Shown here one piece after another: positions 20,952 to 31,127 of a stretch of 64,000 nucleotides of DNA (its first letter is position 1; every line of letters begins with the position of its first letter). The notes under the pieces were generated by a model. It was not told the DNA's origin. It made no database searches and saw nothing but the letters and a program-made list of their open reading frames with translations. Where the stretch lies: contig CAJFCV020000006.1 in assembly GCA_904066235.2 (NCBI GenBank), forward strand, positions 1,116,001 through 1,180,000. The letters run 5' to 3'. The translations under genes and the position numbers were made by a program. This DNA comes from Bursaphelenchus xylophilus (Eukaryota > Nematoda > Chromadorea > Rhabditida > Aphelenchoididae).

Positions 20952-22162
20952 GGCTTCGTAACCTGAAAAAATGGGGTTAAAAAAAGATGAAAATTTTGAT
21001 AAAATTTTGATTGAAACGGAAAAATTAGAGGGCGAATAGAGTTGGAAATCGTACATAGAGGCCTTACACTTCATTTTAGGAGATTTGGCAAAAAATAAGA
21101 TTTAATTTTAAGCCAAAATTTTGCAAAAAATTCGATATTATACTAGATTTTTGGCCAAAAAATCAAAAAATCTCAAAACAAACGTTATTTTTGGACCGAT
21201 TTTTAAACTTTTATTCAAAATACAGTCTATAAGTTGTTTGAAAACCCCCTTTACCATCAAAAACCCCTCTTTCAAAGCCTCAAATTTCATCAAAATTCAA
21301 TTAGAACCCTCAAAACTTGTGTAAAATCAGATTATCCGCCCAAAACAAATATGGTTTCGGCCTGGAAAACCCTTCCAAAAACATAACAGCACCGTGAAAT
21401 GTGGAGAGAAACGGCGAAACGTACGATACAAAAGGCGAGCGGAGCGTGTTGCCACGTTTCACCAGCTGGACCACACGAAAATAGAGGAGGAAAATGCGAA
21501 TTTTCGATTCCGAAACGGAAAACATTTGTTTCGAAAAGAGGATTTTATTCAAATTTTTTAAAAAAGGCGATTTTTTGAATTTTCATTTTGAAAAAATTTT
21601 TGAAAATTTGAAATTTTTTTTATTTTTTTTTGATTTTTTTTGCAAAAAATTGATTCAAATTGAAATAAAATTCACTCAAATAAACACAATCCGTATTTTA
21701 AACATACTTATTAATATGAAAATTACATTAAATAGCCTTTTTTTAGCCCAAAAAATGCCAAAAATTGAGATTTTTTTCACTTATTTTTAATCAAAAACTT
21801 GACTAAAAAAAAGTATTTTTGCAAAAATTACTGTAGAATAATCAAAATTACAATCTGTATTTTTTATTAAAAAACCAATTTCCAGACGATATATCCAGAA
21901 AAAACCCGACGATTTTGAGTTCCACATCAGCACCGAAGAATAAATAAAAACGGGGCGAGAGAAAGAAAACACAGATCTTTCTCCGCTCTCCCCACGAACG
22001 CGGAAAGATCGCTGCTCCCCCAGCCTTCAATGCAAGCCCTCTGCAGGACAGAGGTCGGGATGGACAGTGGCCAAAAGGTCGGAGGAGTTCGAGGAAGGGA
22101 GAAATGGCATTTTTTTGAGATTTATGTGGCATATTATATATAGTAATAATAGTATAGCCCTT
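20952..22162. other. Upstream region of the KDEL receptor gene
   Basis: AT-rich to 21,900 with many poly-T tracts, then a higher-GC stretch at 21,950-22,080 (TCTTTCTCCGCTCTCCCCAC). No exon with a family match was found. It probably holds the promoter and 5' leader of the KDEL receptor gene, but no specific site can be defended. Confidence 0.35.
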
Positions 22163-22965
22163 CCGCAAAGTCACTGGAGTGATTTTTGGGGGCTTGCACT
22201 GTGCGAAAAAAGTCAGGGCGCGAGCGACAGCCCAAAAAAGCCGATTGCACCGTGCAAAAATCAACAAATTGCACAGTGCAAAGCCAACTTTTGTTTTCGC
22301 ACAGTGCGTTATCGCCGGTTTAATTTTTGGCGTTTGCACTGTGCGAAAAAACAAAACAGAAAATCGCACGGTGCAAAGTGAACTTTCAGTCGAGGCGCAC
22401 TGTGCGTTTTGCCACTACAGTGCCTGTCGCTATTGCACGGTGCAAAAATCAACAAATTGCACAGTGCAAAGCGAACTTTTGTTTTTTCACCGTGCATGTC
22501 GCTGGAGTGATTTTTGGCGTTTGCACTGTGCGAAAAAGTCAGGGTGCGAGCGACAGCCCAAAAAAGCCGATTGCACAGTGCAAAAATCAACAAATTGCAC
22601 AGTGCAAAGCGAACTTTTGTTTTTGCACCGTGCATCATCGCCGGTTTAATTTTTGGCGTTTGCACTGTGCGAAAAAAGTCATGGTGCGAGCGACATCCCA
22701 AAAAAGGCGATTGCCCGGTGCAAAAATCAACAACTTGCACAGTGCAAAGCGAACTTTTGTTTTTGCACCGTGCAAGAAGTCCTCGGAATTTTCTGCGACT
22801 CTGCACTGTGCGTGAACCCGAAAAAACATTTTGCACCGTGCATCCAGCCTAAAAAGTGCGTTTGCACGGTGCAAAAAAGCAAGAAATTGCACAGTGCAAA
22901 GAAGACTTTTGTTTTCGCACAGTGCAAACGCCAAAAATCACTCCAGCGACTTTGCAAACAGGCTA
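22163..22965. repeat. GCACNGTGC palindrome array with inverted CACTGGAGTGATTTTTGG ends
   Basis: About 25 GCAC(A/G/C/T)GTGC palindromes occur in 0.8 kb. The outer ends are complementary (GCAAAGTCACTGGAGTGATT at 22,163; AATCACTCCAGCGACTTTGC at 22,937-22,956). Inside, a 150-bp unit with GTGCGAGCGACAGCCCAAAA and AAAATCAACAAATTGCACAG repeats about four times. Every long open frame here (up to 175 codons, several overlapping on both strands) is a by-product of the stop-free unit. Confidence 0.8.
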
Positions 22966-24440
22966 GTAAAGAAGAGGGAAATTCTCAGAGTTGGAGAGAG
23001 AGATCTGGATGAAATTTGGGGAGCATTAAGATTAGAGTTTTCTACAAGATATCTGAGATTTTTGGCTCGCGTTTTGCAGAAATCACCGAGATTTTTTGGT
23101 CGAAAAGTTTGGAAAAATTGATTTTTTTTGTCGCTATTAGGCTAAAATATCATCATTTCATAGTCAAAAATTTTGAATTTGACACTTATAAACATCAAAA
23201 AGTCCATCTATCCATAAAAAAATATTTTGTTTCAAAGATGACATATGTAAAATATCATTATGCTGTTCATGATGATTCAACTTTTCCTCAAGTTCCTCCA
23301 CCTCCGTACATATATTGAAGTATTATCATGATGTTTACACAAAAGCTGTCAATTCCACACACGCTTTAATCAATTTACGACTCAAACTTCCTTATTAGCA
23401 TTGTTTTCGAAAGTTTCACAAAAAACACCGGCATAATCGAAATTTCATTGCTGAATTTGTGTTTTCAGTTGGTAAACAGGGTTGTTTATAGTTGAGTAGA
23501 TTTCGTTTTGGACGCAATTCGAAGAAAGGGTGGCTTCAAAAACGCAGAAAAAAGGGTGTTTTGGGAAGGTCTTCGATTATTGTTGGGTATTAAAATTTCT
23601 GATATTATGGTCGATTTTGTGGCTGAATTTAGGCGCAATAGTGTTTTTGAGGACTAATTTTGCTAAATTATCGTATTTTACATTATAATTTTCATTTTTT
23701 GAAATTCTCATTTTTTGTCATATTTGTCATCAATTTTTTTTCATTAAAAATTTACTCAAAAATCGCTAAAATCAACATTCATCGCTTTATAAACAACCTC
23801 CATCATCGCTGACCTCATTTTCTCCACTTGCAACAGAATGCCAAGCGTTGCCTGATTTTCGCGGCGGGACCCAAAACCCGCATAAAGGTTGTTTTTTGCG
23901 AATATTTTTTTCGGGACGCTCTTAATGTAAAAAACACAGAAAAAGGTCGAAGAAAAAAAGAAGAAAAATGGAAATTAATTTCGTCGGCTGGTGTGCATCA
24001 AAAGACGGGGCGGTGTGCTGCTGTTTTTCGCCCGAAAAGACGCAGGAATTAAATGAAGCAGAACACGATAAACAAGTGTACGCCACTCTTGTTTTCGTAT
24101 TTTTTCGGCACATGATGTTTTCAATGTTTTTCAATCGTACTGGGAACGGGGGGGGGCGGCTTTCGGCCGACCTGTTTATGACTTTCGCATCCTTTTTCTC
24201 GCTGCTACATTGCGCGTTCGTGGGTTGTTTATCGGGTAAACAGGGATCATACGATTCTCGCGGCCCATATTTTATACTTTCGCGGGGTTTTAAACTTTTT
24301 ACAATTTTTTCAGTCGATAAAATAGATGGTAATTTAAGGAGATGTTGCAGCAAAGTTTAAGGTTCAAAGTTTGTGAAAACTTGAAGTAAATCAAGTTTTG
24401 ATTTTTCGAAGCATATTTGAGATTTTTACTGCGATTTTCG
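22966..24440. other. Gene-free spacer with a higher-GC patch
   Basis: Overlapping open frames of 130 and 143 codons on opposite strands at 23,922-24,360 have no family resemblance, no splice sites and unusual composition, so they are not called. GTAAACA (FOXO core) occurs at 23,471 and 24,235. A fragment of the AAGTGCGACGC-type foldback family lies at 23,020-23,120. Confidence 0.35.
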
Positions 24441-25280
24441 GAACGTCGCCGCACTGATTTTTCGCGTTTGCACTGTGCGAAAAAAAGATTTCTTTGCACT
24501 GTGCAATAGGCTTTTTTCGGCTGTCGCTGACTTTTTTCGCACAGTGCAAACTTCAAAAATTGATCCGGCGACATTCCGGAAGAACTATAACCTTGCGATT
24601 TACAAAAATCACCAGGATTTTTAACCCAAAAGATCGCTAAAATTTAAAAAATTTTTTGCGATTTTTTTCGGCTCCAAAATTGCAAATCAACTGGAGAACA
24701 GGAGTGCAACATCTCCAGAAAAAAATCAAGTTTTTCCAAGGAGCATTCCAGAAGATACAGCCAAAAACTTTTTTCCCTCGTATCTTTATTTTGCATTGTC
24801 TCTCGTCTGCTTGTTGAAAGCACAAGCTGCGAATTTCAGGTGTCTTTCTGCGATGGATGATGTGCTTGTCGCTTGGTCAAGTCGCTGGAGCGATTTTTGG
24901 CGTTTGCACTGTGCGCAAAAAGTCAGGGTGCGAGCGACAGCCCCAAATCGCCGACTGCACGGTGCAAAACTTGCGACAGCCCCAAAAAGCCAATTGCACA
25001 GTGCAAAAACAGCGACAGCCTCAAATCGCCGACTGCACAGTGGAAGAACTGCGACAGGCCCAAATCGCCGACTGCACAGTGCAAAAACAGCGGCAGCCCC
25101 AAAAAGCCGACTGCACGGTGCAAAACAAGCGACAGCCCAAAACGCCGACTGCACAGTGCAAAAACTAGCGACAGCCGCAAATCGTCGACTGCACAGTGCA
25201 AAAAGCCCAAAATCGCACCGTGCGCCTTGAACTTTTGCTTCTCGCACAGTGCATGTCGCCGAAATCGCTCCAGCGACATT
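24441..25280. repeat. Two GCACNGTGC arrays
   Basis: A small element at 24,441-24,580 has GGAACGTCGCCGCACTGATT at one end and its near-complement at the other. A larger one at 24,885-25,280 has ends GTCGCTGGAGCGATTTTTGG and AAATCGCTCCAGCGAC. Its core is a tandem unit of about 41 bp: GCGACAGCCCCAAATCGCCG followed by ACTGCACAGTGCAAAA, repeated eight to nine times. Confidence 0.8.
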
Positions 25281-25570
25281 GCGAATCGACGAGTTCCCAT
25301 TTCGAAAGGATGATGTCACTTGGAAGGTATGTTTATGTTTTGCTTTTCGTTCTTGTCCATTTAGGGTTTCCCAATTAATTTCGTCAGGCCGGCGGGCATT
25401 TAATGAAACCTGTTTACGGCCGCAAAAAGGAGGAACTGGAGGGGCCGTGAAGATTGTCGTGTCTTCGCCGCACTTCCAGCCGACCACCAGGACCTTTAGA
25501 GCTTCCTATTTTGCACTTCGGAAACGCGAATCAGCCAGTTTCGGAAGTCGGTTGAGCTTTTTTGGTTGTT

Positions 25571-25727
25571 ATATTGGTCTGTCGGGAAAATAATGTGGAT
25601 TCGTCGGCTTGGAAGTTATCGGCCATCATCGCATTACGATGGCTTGTTGTAACTGGAGATTTGGTGCGCCACAAAGCGAGATATTTTTCTGCGACAAATC
25701 CACATTATTTTCCCGACAGACTGGTAC
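25571..25727. mobile_element. TCTGTCGGGAAAATAATG MITE, intact copy
   Basis: The ends TCTGTCGGGAAAATAATGTG and CACATTATTTTCCCGACAGA are perfect inverted repeats. It belongs to the GGATTCGTC subfamily and is about 155 bp long. Confidence 0.85.
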
Positions 25728-26080
25728 TAGGCGGGCCGAAAAGTCCTGACTTTTTTAGCTCACTTTGAGAAGTGTAGGGTTTTATACACCATACCACCTG
25801 CAGCTAGAGCGAGGCTATTTTTGGACAGTAAAGATTTCACCGTAAATATGTATGGATTGTAGTTTATAAGTGCGTTTAATCAGCTTTTGGCGTATGATAC
25901 AAACTCTTGGAGAGGGCTGCAAAAGACACGAATATTGTATTTTTGTTACTGAAACAAACGAGAATATAACTGTGGCTTCTCAATTACTGGTAATTAAGTT
26001 ATACTAGTCCTGCCAGCATCCAATCATTTTGTAATACATAACTGAACCCGTAGTTGTACTTTGCAGGCCAAAAAGTCAGT
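25728..26080. other. Gene-free spacer
   Basis: It starts with the CTAGGCGGGCCGAAAAGTCC string also seen at 3237. Nothing else recognisable. Confidence 0.4.
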
Positions 26081-26840
26081 TGAAAATGACTTATGTCGCG
26101 GCAAAATCGACTTGTTTTTCACTTCAGCAAAGCGATTTTTGCCGAGACATTGTGCTCATTATTTTCCCGACAAACTGATAGACCAGGCTTCAAATAAATT
26201 CTATCAGTCTGTCGGGAAAATAATGGGGATTTTTTGCAGCAAAATTTTTCGTCGTAGTCGCGCACCAAGTCCCCAGATATGACTAGCAAAGCAATGTTGT
26301 CTGATATTTCAAGTCGTGATTTATTCACATTATTTTCCCGACAGACTGATATCAAAATAATGAGCAGTATTTCACTGTGCCAATCCTGTCGCTGAAGTGG
26401 AAAGCAATTTGATTTTGTCGCGACATAATTCATTTTGGCGATGCGATTTTAGCTGCGACAGATTGCTCATTATTTTCCCGACAGACTGATATGAAGTTCC
26501 AGTTTGCAAAGCAAGGGTTCCAAGTGCTATATTCATATTTTTTGCCCTCAAGGGTCGAAATATATATACTATTAGTCTGTCGGGAAAATCATGAGGGCAA
26601 TGTCGCTGTGCCGATCGCGTCGCTGAAGTGAAAAGAAATTTGATTTTGTCGCGAAAATTCATTTTTTTTGCAATTTTCGCTGCGACAGATTGCTCATTAT
26701 TTTCCCGACAGACTGAAAAAATTGAAAATTTTCAAAATTTAAAATTTCCTTCATCTGTCCAAGATTTTGTCGCGTCACAATTCATTTTTTTTGCGATTTT
26801 CACTGCGACAGATTGCTCATTATTTTCCCGACAGACTGTA
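26081..26840. mobile_element. Cluster of TCTGTCGGGAAAATAATG MITEs
   Basis: At least five element copies or halves are packed into 0.76 kb: an end at 26,155-26,180, a complete copy at 26,204-26,350, a copy at 26,355-26,490, a complete copy at 26,572-26,716, and a half at 26,765-26,838. Both subfamilies (GCTCATTATTTTCCC with CGCTGAAGTGAAAAG, and ATTCACATTATTTTCCC) are present and adjacent elements share or abut ends. Confidence 0.8.
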
Positions 26841-27407
26841 AAGTTCACCCTCTTTTTGTACCCTCTCCTTGCATCCAATTTGTAAAGTGGTTTCGAATCG
26901 CCGGCTTACGGCAATCAACACCGCCCCCGCCCCACCTGTTTATTATTATTTTGTACTACACTCCGCTAATCCGCTGTTTACACTCCCAATTCGGACCGTG
27001 CATCGCGACCCCGCCCATTCTCCGGGGCCTTCTCCAGATTACGGAGCCAAAGCGCGACGTTGTCGCCGAATCCGCGCCAATGTTTTTGGCGCAAATTCCC
27101 CCACTCTTTCTCTGTCCACTCTCCTCCGTTCGCCCGTGGTCGCGAAAGTTCACGGCGCTGTCGGTATTGTACCCGCAAAGCGGATAGCACTCTTCGTATC
27201 TTCGTATCTTCTTCGTTGGGAGCGGATTATCTCTGGTACGAAAGGCGAGCAGGCCGATTAGGCCCTCTCGACGCCCAACGTCCCGCTGAATTTGTTAGCG
27301 CCGGTGTAATTGGGCATTTACATTTTTGACGACTGTGTTTTCGACGATGACGTTCGCGGGGAAGAGTCGGGGCGGACAGCGCGTTTAGTGGGCCAGAAAT
27401 TGACTTT
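26841..27407. other. GC-richer gene-free patch, possible distal control region
   Basis: This roughly 500-bp stretch is more GC-rich than its surroundings and free of the local repeats. Open frames on both strands (up to 130 codons) have no family resemblance. It contains CTGTTTACAC (FOXO core on the minus strand) at 26,972. It could be a promoter or untranslated exon of the IRS-like gene 4 kb downstream, but there is no direct evidence. Confidence 0.3.
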
Positions 27408-27815
27408 TTTTGGGTAAAAGTTCCTTATTTTGGCCACAACTTATAACTTTGCGGAAACTGGTCGGAATAAGCCCAAAATTAGCGTGCACGCTCAATTCAT
27501 CGTTGTCAATTATCGGACTGTGGATTTAGTTAGCGAGGTACCTTCTTTTTTACGTACCACCTTACCCTTCAAAAACGGCTGCAGCCTGTGATTTTACACT
27601 TTATACGATGAAACATGTCCGGAACTAAACTTATTGCCTCCGTATGGAACTAAATGAGTCGTCACAGCCTTCGTAGGTACCCTTAAAACTATAGAGCTAT
27701 TATAGTAATTCAGTTTCAGCTAGGTCGAAGCGTTTTTTCCTAACTTTAGTGCCCAAGCTTGGGCGCAGTTCGCGGAGTACATTTGTTGTGGCCAAAATAA
27801 GGAACTTTTTCCTTT
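27408..27815. mobile_element. TIR element with GTTCCTTATTTTGGCCACAAC ends, copy 2
   Basis: Same order and ends as the element at 3300-3715, including the GGTACCTTCTTTTTTACGTACC centre. The right end is TGTTGTGGCCAAAATAAGGA. Here it carries about 40 bp more (CAGTTTCAGCTAGGTCG) near the right end. Confidence 0.75.
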
Positions 27816-27881
27816 TTTTTGCAGTGTGTTTCATAGAGCATTTTAGTGGGTAAACAAGGGTGATTTTGAAATTTTTTGCTG

Positions 27882-28158
27882 TCGGGAAAATAATGAGCTA
27901 TGTCGCGGAGAAAATCGCAAAAAAAATGAATTGCATCGCGGCAAAGTCAAATTTCTTTTCACTTTAGCGACCCGATTGGCTCAGCGACATTATGCTCACT
28001 ATTTTGGTATTAGTATGTCGGAAAAATAATGTGGATTCGTCACGCCTTGGAATAGCCCATCATTGCGTTGCGACGGCCGCAGGTTTGAAGCGCGACTTCG
28101 CCGAGGCGAGACATTTGTCTGCAAAAAATCCACATTATTTTCCCGACCTACTGACATT
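27882..28158. mobile_element. Two adjacent TCTGTCGGGAAAATAATG MITEs
   Basis: The first starts CTGTCGGGAAAATAATGAGC at 27,882 and decays at its right end (CTCACTATTTTGG). The second, 28,015-28,158, is of the ATGTGGATTCGTC subfamily with a good right end CACATTATTTTCCCGACC. Confidence 0.7.
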
Positions 28159-28224
28159 GCTATATAATCATTCGCTTCCTAAGCATCTTACGCATAGGCT
28201 ACTTCTCAATTTAGGAAAATTTTA

Positions 28225-28840
28225 GCTCACGATTTGCAGGGGGAGCTGAGATATTCAACAATCTTCGAGAGAGAGTACGTGAAAGGCGGAGAGCAGAGAT
28301 AAAGACACTTTTTGGTCAAGGCATGTCTTTTTGGCCTGCAAAGTTTCGTTTCTGCTGTAAAGCATAATGTTTCCACAAGAAAATCAAGTTTTTTTCATAC
28401 CAACTTGGCAAAGGTACAGCCAAAAAGAGGTTTTTTCTCTGACCGCTCTCCGTCTTTCGCGTACTCTCTCGTCGAAAAAGATCGTCGAATATCTCGGCTG
28501 TGCCTGTAAAGGGCGAGCTAAAACTTTCAGGAATTGACAGTTGGACTAAGTCAAGTACCTGAAAAAAATTTGGGCATCTTCGCAGAACTTTTTTGTCATC
28601 ATGACCAATTTTTCGAAAATTTTCAAAAGCTCCCAACCGTTTTGGGGTTCTCATTTCTAACTTTTCACAATGGCAATATCATTGTTTTCATGCCTATATA
28701 TCTAGCGTACGTAGCAATGTTTCAAAAAAAACAACAAAAAGACGGCCAAAAAGAGGTTTTCTCTGGCCGCTCTCTACATTTCACGTACTCTCTCGGACGC
28801 AAAGGTCGTTGAATTTCTCGGCTCTCTCTGAAAATCACAA
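28225..28840. repeat. Foldback elements of the CTCTCCGC...CGCGTACTCTCTC family
   Basis: Segment 28,225-28,540 is a palindrome (GAGCTGAGATATTCAACAAT with its complement near 28,480), and 28,700-28,840 repeats its right half. The same family forms complete palindromes at 41,398-41,862 and 47,455-47,885. Confidence 0.65.
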
Positions 28841-29734
28841 ATTAACAAGTCGATTTTTACCAATTTTCCCAAATGCTGTGCATAGCAAATATGCCAAATT
28901 TTAAAAAATTTTGAGAAATACCCTCACTTCAAACCCTTTATGTCTGACGTTTGTATTTTTCATTTTTTACGACCTTATTTTCATGATGTTCCGAGAACTC
29001 GGCATCCAGTTGTTGATGCCGAAACATGCTGTTGAGTTGAATTTTTGATGACGACCGGTGAAACGACCGGTTGTTCGTGCTGTTTTGTTGACATCCCCGG
29101 CTACCGTAGCCCTCATGTTTTTCGGGCAAAGGTTGAATTTTCGATTTTCCCTCAATTTCAGCCATTTTCGGGGGGAAATTACGGTAATTTTGGTTGTTTC
29201 AGTGTTCAAAAGTTTATTTTTTTCATTTTTCTGACCAAAATTTGTAGAAAAAATAGATTTATTATCAGTTTTTTGCACCGTGAACTCTTCAAAAATCATT
29301 GAATTCTTCGAAAAAACAGTTTAATACTGTAATTTGCACAAAAATTCCCTTGTTTCTCGCTAAAGTCCAATTCTTGACCTTTCGTTCTCCCATAACAATT
29401 GCCAATTCCCCTCTCTTCAGTTTGTATTTTATTGTGTTTTAGGCGAATTGATTCGCCAACTGCAAAAGGGCCTCGAAATGTTTGACCTATGCCAAATAAC
29501 ATGTGTTGTTAACAGGAATGCGTTGTTGTTCTTGCGTTCCAGCTGGCGTTGTTTTGCGTGTTATTTCGTGGTTGTTTTGCCCGTGCCATTCCGTCCCATG
29601 ACTTTTGTAGTTCGCGCCGGTCTACGTGCACCGAAAGCGGGCGTTCTCTTGGGATGTTCGGCGAAAGCGTGGCGGATTTTATACTTACAATGTTGTTCTC
29701 GCCATATGACTTGCATCGGAGGTCGTATGGCGGG
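28841..29734. other. Gene-free spacer
   Basis: Nothing recognisable. Overlapping short frames on both strands have no family resemblance. Confidence 0.35.
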
Positions 29735-30990
29735 TGCACGGTGCAGTCGGGGAGATTTGTGTATTGCACTGTGCATTCAAGGAGTTTTAGGTACTGCACG
29801 GTGCAGTCAGAGAGTTTTTGGTGCTGCACGGTGCGGTCAGTAAGTTTTGGGTTCTGCACAGTGCAGTCAGAGAGATTTGGGGTTACACGGTGCAGTCAGG
29901 GGACTTCGGGGGCTTGCACGGTGCAGTCGTCAAGTTTTGGGTGCCGCACGGTGCAATCAGGAAATTTTTGTGTTTGCACGGCGCACCCGTTGACTTTTGG
30001 GTGCGGTCAGGGAATTTGGGTGCTGCACAGTGCGGTCAGTAAGTTTTGGGTTCTGCACAGTGCAGTCAGAGAGATTTGGGTGCCGCACGGTGCAGTCATT
30101 GAGTTTTTGGTGCTGCACTGTGCAGACAGGGGATTTTGGGAGCTTGCACGGTGCAGTCGGGGAGTTTTGAGAACCGCACGGTGCAGTCATCAACTTTTGG
30201 GTGCCGCACGGTGCGGTTGTTAAGTTTTGGTTGCCGCACGGTGCAGTCATTGAGTTTTGAATGCTGCACGGTGCGCTCGTTTTTGATTTTGATTTTGCAC
30301 GGTGCGGTGGGTTTTGGTGCTGCACAGTGCAGTCAGAGAGTCTTGGGCACTGCACGGTGCAGTCAAGGAGTTTTAGGTGCTGCACGGTGCAATGGTCAAG
30401 TTTTGGGAGCTTGCACGGTGCAATCAGGAAATTTTTGTGTTTGCACGGTGCGCCCGTTGACTTTTGGGTTTGCACAGTGCGGTCAGGAAATTTGGGTGCT
30501 GCACAGTGCGGTTGTTAAGTTTTGGGTTTGCACGGTGCGATCAAGGAGTTTTGAGTGTTGCACGGTGCAGTGAAGCAGTTTTAGGTGCTGCACGGTGCAG
30601 TCCATGAGATTTGGGTGCTGTACGGTGCAGTCGGGGAGATTTGGGTGTTGCACAGTGCAGTCAAGGAGTTTTGAAAACCGCACGGTGCATTTAGGAAGTT
30701 TTCGTGCTGCACGGTGCAGTCGGGGAGGTTTGAGCTTTTGCACGGTGCAATCTTTGGGTTTTGGGTTTGCACGGTGCCTTCTTTTGTTTTTGAGAATTGC
30801 ACTGTGCAGTTCTTGAAGGTTTGAGATTGCACCGTGCAGTCGCTGAAAGTTGCCCATTGCACCGTGCAGTATCTGAAAATTGCCCATTGCACCGTGCAGT
30901 CTGCAATTCCCAATAGTCCCACTTTTGTCGCACAGTGCATTTACAAGATTATTTTTTTCGTCCGCACAGTGCAAGTTGTTTTTCCATTTC
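29735..30990. repeat. Minisatellite of about 35-40 bp built on GCACRGTGCAGTC
   Basis: Roughly 33 units run head to tail. Each carries GCACGGTGCAGTC or GCACAGTGCAGTC followed by a variable GAGTTTTGGGTGC spacer, in one orientation until about 30,800. Beyond that the spacing loosens. Groups of units recur as higher-order blocks (for example AATCAGGAAATTTTTGTGTT at 29,956 and again at 30,421). Overlapping frames up to 224 codons (Cys/Thr/Val/Gln/Ser repeats) are by-products. Confidence 0.9.
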
Positions 30991-31127
30991 TCCGCACGGT
31001 GCGGCGTTTTATATCCTGTTTTTCTTCGCGTTTCCCGTGATTCATTGTTATTGTTGTTGCCCAAACACATTACTCATGTTTTTCTCCACCTACAGGCAGC
31101 CATAAATACCGCCGTTTCGGAGGCGCG

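Noticed and set aside
22067..22934. Frames of 104-175 codons on both strands
   Set aside because: Same GCACNGTGC artefact, mirrored on both strands because the unit is palindromic.
23922..24360. 130- and 143-codon frames on opposite strands
   Set aside because: No domain, no splice logic, opposite frames equally open; more likely a GC-richer non-coding patch.
26869..27329. Coding exon(s) in the GC-richer patch
   Set aside because: Open in several frames on both strands with no conserved motif; kept only as a possible control region.
29549..30573. Long frames rich in CTVQSGSFG-type repeats
   Set aside because: By-products of the 38-bp minisatellite; no start context, splice sites or non-repetitive part.
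29735..30990. CRISPR-like appearance of regular repeats and variable spacers
   Set aside because: The host is a eukaryote, the repeat core is only 9-13 bp, spacers are related to each other, and there are no cas genes.
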